Shown here piece after piece: positions 1 through 7,039 of a DNA stretch of 49,357 bases. Location of the stretch: positions 3,099,773-3,149,129 of the forward strand of contig NZ_LR027842.1 of NCBI RefSeq assembly GCF_900607225.1. Reading direction: 5' to 3'. Origin of the DNA: [Pseudopropionibacterium] massiliense. GTDB taxonomy: Bacteria > Actinomycetota > Actinomycetes > Propionibacteriales > Propionibacteriaceae. Below the pieces are notes generated by a model. It did not search any database, was not told the origin of the DNA, and saw nothing but the letters and a program-made list of their open reading frames with translations. How positions within the stretch are numbered: the first letter of the stretch is position 1; each line of letters starts with the position of its first letter. Position numbers and translations under genes: made by a program.

Positions 1-1630
1 TCCTGACTTGGCTCATGTTTGGTGTTTTTGGGGTTGGAGGGGGTGTTGGCTAGGGGTTTTGGTTGGTGTGGTGTGCACTAATCGGGGGTGTTCTAGCCTG
101 TTGGGGTGAGTCCGTATGTGAGGACGGTGAAGACCGCGTCGGGGGCGACGGCGGTTCAGGTGGTGTGGTCGTCGTCTCGTGGATCGCGGTCGATGGATCA
201 CATCGGGTCGGCACACACGCCGGAGGATGTTGAGGTGTTGAAAGCGGTGGCGCGGCAGCGCATGATCGCCGCTGGTCAGGACGAACTCGATTTCGGGGAC
301 GGGCAGCCACGACGGCGGGCGCTACCGATCCGGCGGTCGCGGGCAGAGCACTTGTGGAATGCCTTGTCGGTCGGGTTTGAACGACTCGGGTTCGATACCG
401 CCAGTGGTGGTGACGAGGTTTTCAAGCAGTTGGTGCTGGGCCGGTTGATCGAGCCGGCCAGCAAGTTGGAGACCTTGCGGGTGCTCGAAGAGATCGGGGT
501 TCGGCCTTGCGGCTACGCGACGGTGAAGCGTCGGCTCGCCGTGTATGCCGAGCCGGCGTGGCGGCAGCAGATAGCGTCCGCGTGCGCTTGTCACGTCGGG
601 TTGGGGCCTGCCACTTTGGTGTTGTACGACGTGAGCACGCTCTACTTTGAGACTGATGTTGGGGACGGGTTCCGGGAACCCGGATACAGCAAGGAACGCC
701 GCTTGGAACCCCAGATCACCATCGGGTTGTTGACCGACGCGCGGGGGTTCCCGTTGATGGTGGAGGCGTTCGAGGGTAACCGTGCGGAGACGACCACGAT
801 CATCCCGTCGCTCCAGGCGTTCCAGGCCGCTCACGCCCTGCCGGAGGTGACGGTGGTGGCTGATGCGGGCATGTTGTCTGACGGGAACCTGCGGGCGTTG
901 TCCGGGGCGGGGTTGCGGTTCATCGTGGGCCAGAAGATCCCCGAGGTCCCCTACATCGTGCGGGAGTGGCTGAAGACCCATTCCGGTCAGCAGCCCCCTG
1001 ACGGGCTGACCCTGACTCAACCCTGGTCGAGGGGCCCGGCCGGGGCAGCAGTGACAGAGACGATCTACTACCAGTACCGGGCCGACCGAGCACGCCGTAC
1101 CCTACGCGGTATCAGCGAGCAGGTCAGCAAGGCCGAACGCGTGGTCGCAGGGAAGATCCCGGTGAAACGGAACCGGTTCATCACCCTCACCGGCGCACAG
1201 AAATCGGTGAACCGGGACTTGGAGGCCAAAGCCAAAGCGCTGGCTGGCTGGAAGGGATACATCACGAACCTGGCTGACCCGAGGCCGGAGTACGTGATCG
1301 GCGCCTACCACCAGTTGTGGCAGATCGAGAAGTCGTTCCGGATGAGCAAATCCGATCTGAAAGCCCGCCCGATCCACCACCACTTGAAAGACTCGATCGA
1401 GGCCCACCTCACCATCGTGTTCGCCGCCCTCGCCGTCGCTCGCTGGTTGGAGGCCACCACCAAAGTCAGCTTGAAGACCCTGGTCAAAACACTACGCCGC
1501 TACCGAACCATCGACATCCAAGCCGGCGACGCCATCGTCACCGCTGAAGACCCCATCCCCAACAACATCCAAACCTGGCTCGACGCCATCCACAACACCC
1601 GGGAACGACACTAAATGAGCCAAGTCAGGA
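1..1630 (+). mobile_element. IS1634-like insertion sequence, left copy
   Basis: A complete IS of about 1.63 kb. Its tips are a 16-bp inverted repeat, TCCTGACTTGGCTCAT at 1-16 and its complement at 1615-1630. It holds one transposase gene that almost fills it. An identical-looking copy in opposite orientation ends the window at 47729-49357. The outer flank is outside the window, so a target-site duplication cannot be checked. The inner junction at 1631 borders a short run of palindromic repeats. Confidence 0.93.
106..1614 (+). CDS. IS1634-family DDE transposase
   Basis: 502-aa transposase starting at GTG (MSPYVRTVKTASGATAVQVV) and ending inside the right inverted repeat region. Likely catalytic acidic residues lie in YDVSTLYFE, in VVADAGMLSDGNL and in YHQLWQIEKSFRMSK; the last resembles the Y-x-x-x-x-x-x-E-x(6)-K signature of the IS4/IS1634 superfamily. 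It would cut and join the IS ends. The frame is intact, and the protein is identical in all 502 residues to the copy at 47745-49253, so transposition or recombination between the copies was recent. Family assignment is from recognition of the protein, not from a search. Confidence 0.93.
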   Translation: MSPYVRTVKTASGATAVQVVWSSSRGSRSMDHIGSAHTPEDVEVLKAVARQRMIAAGQDELDFGDGQPRRRALPIRRSRAEHLWNALSVGFERLGFDTASGGDEVFKQLVLGRLIEPASKLETLRVLEEIGVRPCGYATVKRRLAVYAEPAWRQQIASACACHVGLGPATLVLYDVSTLYFETDVGDGFREPGYSKERRLEPQITIGLLTDARGFPLMVEAFEGNRAETTTIIPSLQAFQAAHALPEVTVVADAGMLSDGNLRALSGAGLRFIVGQKIPEVPYIVREWLKTHSGQQPPDGLTLTQPWSRGPAGAAVTETIYYQYRADRARRTLRGISEQVSKAERVVAGKIPVKRNRFITLTGAQKSVNRDLEAKAKALAGWKGYITNLADPRPEYVIGAYHQLWQIEKSFRMSKSDLKARPIHHHLKDSIEAHLTIVFAALAVARWLEATTKVSLKTLVKTLRRYRTIDIQAGDAIVTAEDPIPNNIQTWLDAIHNTRERH

Positions 1631-1690
1631 GGCGGAGCGCTCGCAGAGGCTGGTAAAGTTCCTTGTCAGGACCGCCTTCCGAGGCGAGCC

Positions 1691-1801
1691 ATTGTTCCGG
1701 TCTTCCAGACCGGACTTCATTGAGATCACCCGCACGCCACAAAAGGCTCTGCGCAGAGCCGGATTGATTGTTCCGGTCTTCCAGACCGGATTTCATTGAG
1801 A
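1691..1801. repeat. Two 35-bp palindromic direct repeats (CRISPR-like)
   Basis: Copies at 1691-1725 and 1767-1801 begin ATTGTTCCGGTCTTCCAGAC and end TTCATTGAGA, differing at one base (C/T). Each holds a hairpin, CCGGTCT-TCC-AGACCGG. The 41-bp interval and the ATTGAG-type 3' end resemble a CRISPR repeat-spacer-repeat. The interval, however, contains its own perfect palindrome GGCTCTGCGCAGAGCC. Further hairpins occur at 1673-1686 (CGCCT/AGGCG) and 1817-1830 (GATCT/AGATC). No cas gene is in the window. A CRISPR remnant cut by the IS is possible but not shown. Confidence 0.5.
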
Positions 1802-1841
1802 CCCGTAGTTCAGGCCGATCTCGCCGTAGATCTGCACCATT

Positions 1842-2036
1842 GAGGCTTATTCACAGGATGCTGGTTGAGCCAGCTCGTGAGCGCCAGCGAACGGCTGTGT
1901 CGAAACCACCACGCAGCCGAGAAGCACACTCGGACCCCGGATTCCTCAGACACCTATGGGGTGGTTTCGACACGGACTGCTCCTCCGTCGCGGTCCGGCT
2001 CAACCAGCTTCGGAGAGACCATGAATAAGCCTCCAT
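1842..2036. repeat. Miniature inverted-repeat element built on the dispersed palindromic repeat
   Basis: GAGGCTTATTCA at 1842-1853 recurs inverted at 2025-2036 (TGAATAAGCCTC). Inside it are two opposed copies of the genome repeat, at 1861-1910 (CTGGTTGAGCC...GTCGAAACCACC) and 1961-2010 (GTGGTTTCGACACG...GGCTCAACCAGC). The whole unit is thus a roughly 195-bp imperfect palindrome. Its right part forms the 3' end and stop codon of the immunity gene at 2000-2536. Confidence 0.6.
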
Positions 2037-2536
2037 GACATGAACGACCCGAGTCGTGGGGTTCCGTCAGGTGCTCGATAGGAAGCCAGTACTTCGTCGT
2101 AGGGCAGGCGGATCAGATGGGAGTACTCAACGAGGGTCCGACACTGCGGAAAAACGGTTCTCAAAGTCATGGGGATCTGTTCGCCTTCCAGGATCAGGCT
2201 TCCCGTCAGTGCGGTCCGTTGAACAAGTTTCCACTCGGGGCCAAGAGTTTCGATGGCATCGGGCAGAACGATCGGGGGCAGCTCCAGCGCCGCTCGGGCA
2301 TCGATCGCGATCCGGCTGGCCGCCCACTTGTAGACGAGCTGATCATGCGGGCTCCACATGGTTGGAACGCGTTCACGGCCTCGCTCACCGTACCCGTAGA
2401 ACCATTCATCGTCCACGTTCCACAGGTGGTGCGAGTAGAATCCGCCATTCCACGTCATGGAGTTTCCACCGAAGGTTTCCGCCACCTGAGCTCCGGCTTC
2501 GGATGCGTAGGCAACCAGTTCTTCCATGATGGACAT
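2000..2536 (-). CDS. Imm61-like immunity protein
   Basis: 178-aa cytoplasmic protein. It ends with a block (EYSHLIRLPYDEVLASYRAP) that matches the Imm61 family signature LSHL...L..SYL.PNG, and it has the HHLWNVDDEWFYGYGERG core also seen in the second domain of the neighbouring fusion gene (SHLWIEDGCWCFGHTERG). It probably binds and neutralises a TNT NADase toxin. Its ATG overlaps the TGA of the upstream gene by one base, so translation is coupled. The last residues and the stop codon lie in the palindromic repeat (GCTGGTTGA), so the native C-terminus may have been replaced. Function is inferred from family resemblance and neighbours. Confidence 0.72.
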   Translation of the reverse strand: MSIMEELVAYASEAGAQVAETFGGNSMTWNGGFYSHHLWNVDDEWFYGYGERGRERVPTMWSPHDQLVYKWAASRIAIDARAALELPPIVLPDAIETLGPEWKLVQRTALTGSLILEGEQIPMTLRTVFPQCRTLVEYSHLIRLPYDEVLASYRAPDGTPRLGSFMSWRLIHGLSEAG

Positions 2537-3915
2537 CAGGCGTCTCCTTCCAGAATGCGCAGGTCAATGCATTCTTCGGCCGTCAAGAGAACTTCACCGA
2601 TTTGGAAGATCACCTGACGGGCACCACCAGGTTGGCCGAACCAGGGGGGAACGATGCTGGTCACCAGCCTCACCTCGGGCGGCAGATCCAACAGCCGATA
2701 CCGGTAGTAAGGTTCCTTCACCACATCGGGTGGAAGGGAGCGTTGTTCGAAGGAATAAGGTTTCGGACCGGGAACCGCGCAGAAATAACTACCACGCGGG
2801 TCGCCCACTTGATCGAGACGATCGCCGTACTGCGCGACGTATTCCAGCACGGCCGGGTTGTGGCGCCGGGGTCCGGGGTCGACGGCCTCGCACAGCAACC
2901 CACCGTCCTCGGAGAGGAAGGAATCGACCACTTGGTCCAGTCTCAGGTTCATCAGATGCGACAGCACGTCCAGCGCGTGAGGTCGGTGCCCGCGCAGGAT
3001 CAATTCGGTTCCAGACCCCGTGAACCCTGTCAGGATCCCGTGGGTTCCCAGCTGTTGCCGGCTCCAGCCGGGTGCCGTCCCCGCTTCCCAGTGTCCGGTC
3101 ATGATCTGTGGCCAACCCCTGCCACGCCGCACATCGTTCAACCACCCGAAGGCCATCCACCGCAGCACCAGGCCCAGTTCAGGGCTGACGATTTCTGCAG
3201 TGCGTTGCTCGCCACGTTCGGTGTGGCCAAAGCACCAGCAGCCGTCCTCGATCCAGAGGTGGGAGACCCATCCGATCTCCGTGGCGTGAAAACCGTCCTC
3301 GTCAGGAACCATCCGGAGCCCACGGGCGGTCACCATGTGTTGAAAGGCCTCTTCCGTGATCGCCGCCGGGTCCCCCGTCCCCGCCACGTGCTCCAGGGCA
3401 CCGCCGTTCGGGGCGAGGTAGGAGTCCAGGACCTGGTCGGGGCTCAGGTCCATCAGGTGGGACAGAACCGCCACCTCGACGGCGTCCGGAAGAGCGGTGA
3501 GCATTCGCACATCAACCGGCTCCCCGCCCGGACGAACCGGTCTTGCCCACACCCGAATGTTCGCGGTCTCAGAGGTTGATGGCTCCGGAACCGGCTCAAC
3601 ACCCCACCCCCATGCGATTGCCGGTGCCGCCCGCAGCGGAAGCAGCCACGGCCATCCCTGTTCACGGCGGTACCGGTTGGCGACGCGACAGACCAACCAC
3701 CGCAGCGCCACATCACGATCCGCAGTGATCAGGGCAGCGACGCGCTTCTGATCCACTCGGTCCAGATGACCGACGTGCCACGCTCCTTCGTCCTCCCAGA
3801 ACATGACGGTACGAGCGTTTCGTTCGCCCCCTATGAGCAGACCATCCTCACGGTCGTGCACCGGCACACCCACATCGTTCAGGGCACGGCTCAGGCGCTC
3901 CACGCAATCAGGCAC
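2536..3915 (-). CDS. Imm61-Imm61-TNT fusion protein
   Basis: 459 aa from the GTG at 3915, which sits behind GGAGGAGG and overlaps the end of the preceding toxin gene; the frame runs further upstream but would overlap that gene. Two Imm61-like domains come first (about 1-175, ending LSHLMDLSPDQVLDSYLAPN, and about 176-345, ending LSHLMNLRLDQVVDSFLSED). The rest, about 346-459, is a TNT-like C-terminus with QYGDRLDQVGDPRGSYF, FEQRSLPP, YRYRLLDLPP and WFGQPGGARQ. The TNT part lacks the first segment of the domain found in the gene next door, and the position that is R in MDRVG there is Q here (LDQVG). The toxin part is therefore probably inactive. Immunity and toxin in one chain is odd and suggests recombination between cassettes. 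Confidence 0.75.
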   Translation of the reverse strand: MPDCVERLSRALNDVGVPVHDREDGLLIGGERNARTVMFWEDEGAWHVGHLDRVDQKRVAALITADRDVALRWLVCRVANRYRREQGWPWLLPLRAAPAIAWGWGVEPVPEPSTSETANIRVWARPVRPGGEPVDVRMLTALPDAVEVAVLSHLMDLSPDQVLDSYLAPNGGALEHVAGTGDPAAITEEAFQHMVTARGLRMVPDEDGFHATEIGWVSHLWIEDGCWCFGHTERGEQRTAEIVSPELGLVLRWMAFGWLNDVRRGRGWPQIMTGHWEAGTAPGWSRQQLGTHGILTGFTGSGTELILRGHRPHALDVLSHLMNLRLDQVVDSFLSEDGGLLCEAVDPGPRRHNPAVLEYVAQYGDRLDQVGDPRGSYFCAVPGPKPYSFEQRSLPPDVVKEPYYRYRLLDLPPEVRLVTSIVPPWFGQPGGARQVIFQIGEVLLTAEECIDLRILEGDA

Positions 3916-4432
3916 GTTCCCGCACCTCCTCCAGGAGACCCATTTCCAGCAGTTCCTCGACGCTGAGCAGGTCTTTCCCGGCGTCGCGGAACAGCACCTG
4001 GCGCCCCCCACCACGGGCCCCATGGGCGGGAACCACCCGCCCGGTCTCGATCCGCCACGCGGGTGGCAGTTCCTCACCGGTCAATCGGTACCGGTGGTAG
4101 GGCAGCCCGGTCGCGGTCGGTTCGAGGGAACGTTCCGCGAAGACGACGGGGCGCGGAGCGTCGACCCCGAAGAGGTACGCGCCGCGTGGCTCTCCGACGC
4201 GGTCCATCCGGGACCCGTATTTCTCCACGTACTCCCCGGTCCGCCAAAAAGTCTCAACGCTCGCGGGATCCATGCCGTCCCTCACCGCGCCATCGCCCTC
4301 GTAGGGCCAGATGCTGTCGCCGTTGGCGTCGCGACAGTCGGCGATCCACTGGTTGTAGGAGCGAGGCTCGCCTTCCGCTCCGGCACCGAAGTGCCACCGC
4401 GGATCGTCGATCAAACCAGAGCTGTCCTTCAT
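3908..4432 (-). CDS. TNT (NAD+ glycohydrolase-type) toxin domain protein
   Basis: 174 aa from ATG 4432, chosen for the GGAGA five bases upstream; a GTG at 4471 is in frame. Hallmarks of the tuberculosis-necrotizing-toxin fold are visible: WPYEGDGAV, KYGSRMDRVGEPRGAYL, FAERSLEP, YHRYRLTGEELPP and RGGGRQVLF. The family hydrolyses NAD+. There is no signal peptide, WXG/LXG or Rhs delivery domain, so this is a free toxin tip, perhaps left after loss of the N-terminal part or kept as a recombination cassette. The final GCC-TGA overlaps the GTG of the immunity fusion downstream. Activity is inferred. Confidence 0.78.
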   Translation of the reverse strand: MKDSSGLIDDPRWHFGAGAEGEPRSYNQWIADCRDANGDSIWPYEGDGAVRDGMDPASVETFWRTGEYVEKYGSRMDRVGEPRGAYLFGVDAPRPVVFAERSLEPTATGLPYHRYRLTGEELPPAWRIETGRVVPAHGARGGGRQVLFRDAGKDLLSVEELLEMGLLEEVRERA

Positions 4433-4471
4433 GGTTCTCCAGGGTTCGTCTTTCCGGAACTGGGGGACCAC

Positions 4472-4567
4472 ACAACAGTAGCGTCATCGCATGGAGTCGG
4501 ATTCGCGGACCACGCACCAACCCGTGGCCCCATGCTCAGGGCAAGACCGAGTGGATGCTCACACATG
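4472..4567. other. Short intergenic region upstream of the toxin array
   Basis: Between the toxin start region and the terminator of the dehydrogenase. No small gene or clear -35/-10 pair is visible; it presumably holds the toxin-array promoter. Confidence 0.3.
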
Positions 4568-4604
4568 ACGGGCCCCGGCGACCTACCTGGTCGTCGGGGC
4601 CCGT
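4568..4604 (-). terminator. Hairpin terminator after mmsA
   Basis: A strong stem, ACGGGCCCCGGCGACC with GGTCGTCGGGGCCCGT (one mismatch), and a five-base loop, 25 bp past the dehydrogenase stop codon. No clear T-tract, as is common in actinobacteria. Confidence 0.7.
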
Positions 4605-4628
4605 CGTCACCGGCTCAGGCCGGGGTGG

Positions 4629-6123
4629 TCACTCCTCGCGCTGGAAGCTCATCGTCGCGGCGTACGCGCCGGACTCCGAGGGCCACCGGGTGGTGATGGC
4701 CTTGGCGCGGGTGTAGAAGTGCACACCCTCGGGGCCGTGGATGTGGGTGTCGCCCAGCAGCGATTCCTTCCAGCCGCCGAACGAGTAGTAGGCCACCGGG
4801 GTGGGGATGGGCACGTTGACGCCCACCATGCCGGCTTCGACGTCCAGCTGGAAACGCCGGGCGTAGCCACCGTCGTTGGTGAAGATCGCCGCGCCGTTGC
4901 CGAACTCGCTGGCGTTGACGATCTCGATAGCTTCCGCGTAGTTCTCGGCGTCGACAATGCACAGCACCGGGCCGAAGATCTCCTCCTTGTAGGCGGGGGC
5001 GTCGAGCGGGACGTGGGTGAGGATGGTGGGGCCGAGCCAGAAGCCGCCCTCGTAGCCCTCGACCTTCAGGCCGCGGCCGTCGAGCGCCACTTTCGCGCCG
5101 CGCTTCTCGGCGTCGTCGATGAGACCGACGATGCGGTCGCGGGCCTTGGCGGTGATGACCGGACCCATCTGGACGCCCTCGTCGAGGCCGAAACCGACCT
5201 TGATCTTCGCGCCATTGGCGGCGACCAGTTCGGCGAGCTTGTCGGCGATGCCACCGACGGCCACCACGACGGGCAGCGCCATGCAGCGTTCACCTGCCGC
5301 ACCGAAGGCGGCGGCGGAGATGTGCTGGGCGGCGAATTCGAGGTCCGCGTCGGGCAGGACGATGGCGTGGTTGTTGGCGCCGCCAAGGGCCTGGACGCGC
5401 TTGCCGTGGGCGACACCGGTGTCCTGGATGACGTGCGCCACCGGGGTGGAGCCGACGAAGGAGATGGCGTCGATCCCGGGGTGGGTGAGGATGTTGGAGA
5501 CCAGGTTGCGGTCGCCAGCGAGGACGTTGAACACGCCGTCGGGCAGGCCGGCCTCCTTGTAGAGGCGGGCGATGATCAGCGACGCGGTGGGGGTGGGAGG
5601 CGGGCTTCAGGATGAAGGCGTTGCCGGCGGCCACGGCGATGGGGTGCATCCACATCGGCACCATGACGGGGAAGTTGAAGGGGCAGATGCCGGCGACCAC
5701 GCCGACGGGCTGGCGGATGGTGTGGATGTCGACGCCGGTGGAGATGTCGAAGGAGTACTCGCCCTTCAGGGCGACGTTGATGCCGCAGGCGAAGTCGAGG
5801 GTTTCGCGGCCACGCTGGATCTCACCGATGGCGTCGGAGTAGTCCTTGCCGTGCTCCTCGACGATCGCCTTGGCCAGCTCGTCCTGGTGGGCCAGCACCA
5901 GTTCGCGCATCTTGAACATGATGGCGGTGCGCTTGGCGAGGGAAACCTTGGCCCACTTCTTCTGGGCCGCCTTGGCGCTGGCGACGGCGTGGTCGAGGTC
6001 GGCCGGGCTGGCGGATATCAGTTCACCGACGACCTTGCCGGTGGCGGGGTTCTCGACGGGGATCGTGTGGGAAGGCTGGCCCTCGTAGGGGGCGCCGTCG
6101 ATCCAGTGGGTGATTGTGGTCAT
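4629..6123 (-). pseudogene. mmsA: Methylmalonate-semialdehyde dehydrogenase (CoA-acylating), frameshifted
   Basis: Starts at ATG 6123 (MTTITHWIDGAPYEG) behind GGGAGAGG. The family converts methylmalonate or malonate semialdehyde to propionyl- or acetyl-CoA in valine and myo-inositol breakdown. Visible are the NFPVMVPMWMHP motif, the catalytic Cys in GAAGERCMALP, and the C-terminal YSFGGWKESLLGD. The reading frame breaks near 5598. Removing one base there (an A in a G-rich run on the plus strand) restores ILKPAPTPTASLIIARLYKE and gives 497 aa, the usual length. As given, it encodes two fragments (about 5595-6123 and 4629 to about 5597). This is either a real single-base insertion or a sequencing error. 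The gene stands alone and has its own terminator. Confidence 0.88.
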
Positions 6124-6257
6124 GTACCTCTCCCTGGTTTCTGGGGCGTTCAGGCTGGTCCGGCGGATTGCTTCGTCCCCCACCGGCAGCAGTGCCGACT
6201 GCACCGCGTTTGGGTCCGTCCAGTCCGCTGGCCCGACGGCCGGAACCGCCGGGAGCT

Positions 6258-6269
6258 TTGTACATACAA
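6258..6269. promoter_or_regulatory. Palindromic operator-like site upstream of mmsA
   Basis: TTGTACATACAA is an inverted repeat (TTGTA-CA-TACAA) 135 bp upstream of the mmsA start. Its shape recalls GntR-family operators. No such regulator is in the window. Confidence 0.4.
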
Positions 6270-6388
6270 TAACCCTCCCGCGCGGTATGCGCCAGCCTGC
6301 CGCGATCGGGGCCGCCGGGGCGGGCCGGGTCCGGGCGGATCGCCGTCGCGGATCGTAGAAACTTGTATTGACAACCGGCGTGGCTTTT

Positions 6389-6427
6389 CATGAGAACTTC
6401 CTCATGAAGGTCTGCGCGATTCCTCAT
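6389..6427. promoter_or_regulatory. ATGAG/CTCAT operator-like repeats
   Basis: CATGAG-AACTTC-CTCATG at 6389-6406 is followed by a direct copy of TTCCTCAT at 6420-6427, 22 bp (two helical turns) after the first at 6398-6405. The same arrangement occurs at 30902-30936 in front of the glycosyltransferase operon. A TTGACA at 6368-6373 lies just upstream in the direction of the 6469 gene. Likely a binding site for a response regulator or repressor shared by both transcription units. Confidence 0.5.
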
Positions 6428-6468
6428 CCACATGGGGTTCACTTGAATCACGCGGAAGGAGAAGCAAA

Positions 6469-6927
6469 ATGAAGTCGGAACGAACCCGTCTCACCCTCAC
6501 CCTGGTGGGCATAAGCGCCGCGGGGCTGCTGACGGCGGGGTTGCTGTTCCAGCTCGCGCACCCGACGGAACCCGAGCTGACCTCACCGGCCATCGTCGTC
6601 TCCTCCGGGGCCGCCACCCCATCACCGGAGCCGTCGCCCGGCGATTCCCCGTCGCCTGCGGAGGCTTCCTCGCTCGAACCGACGGGTCCCGCCGCGACGG
6701 AGACCACCGTGGCCACCACGTCATCGGGCGACAGTACGTCATCGGCAACGACCCGGACCACGAGCAACCCGACCACCACGAGCCGCACGAGGACCACCAC
6801 GGTGGCGCCCGCGACCCCGAAGAAGGTCGACAGCGACGATGACGATGATGACGACGACAGGAAGACCACGACGCGGACGACCACGAGGGACAGCGACGAC
6901 GATGGCGACGATCGGGACGACGACTGA
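6469..6927 (+). CDS. Small secreted or membrane-anchored Ser/Thr/Asp-rich protein
   Basis: 152 aa with a good ribosome site (GGAAGGAG). Residues 1-9 are charged (MKSERTRLT) and about 10-30 form one hydrophobic helix (LTLVGISAAGLLTAGLLFQLA), a signal anchor or uncleaved signal peptide without a lipobox. The rest is low complexity: a Pro/Ser/Thr/Glu stretch, then Thr-rich segments, then Asp runs (D8 near residue 125) and a final acidic tail. No enzymatic domain is visible. The acidic tail could bind cations or positively charged peptides at the cell surface. The ATGAG-type operator lies 42-80 bp upstream. Confidence 0.75.
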   Translation: MKSERTRLTLTLVGISAAGLLTAGLLFQLAHPTEPELTSPAIVVSSGAATPSPEPSPGDSPSPAEASSLEPTGPAATETTVATTSSGDSTSSATTRTTSNPTTTSRTRTTTVAPATPKKVDSDDDDDDDDRKTTTRTTTRDSDDDGDDRDDD

Positions 6928-7039
6928 CCGCTGATCCCGGTTCGCCGCTCCTGCTCCGGGATCAAGGACTCGGAGACAAGCTCCACGCCTCACCGGCCCC
7001 ACTATCCTGTTGTCAGGGCAGCGCCGGAGGGAGCCAAGG

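Noticed and set aside
1816..1846. Third CRISPR-type repeat
   Set aside because: Only a GATCT/AGATC stem and CCATTGAGG remain, and the spacing (44 bp) does not match the 76-bp step.
3918..4077. Upstream extension of the Imm-Imm-TNT gene
   Set aside because: It would overlap the toxin gene in another frame; the GTG at 3915 has GGAGGAGG at the right distance.
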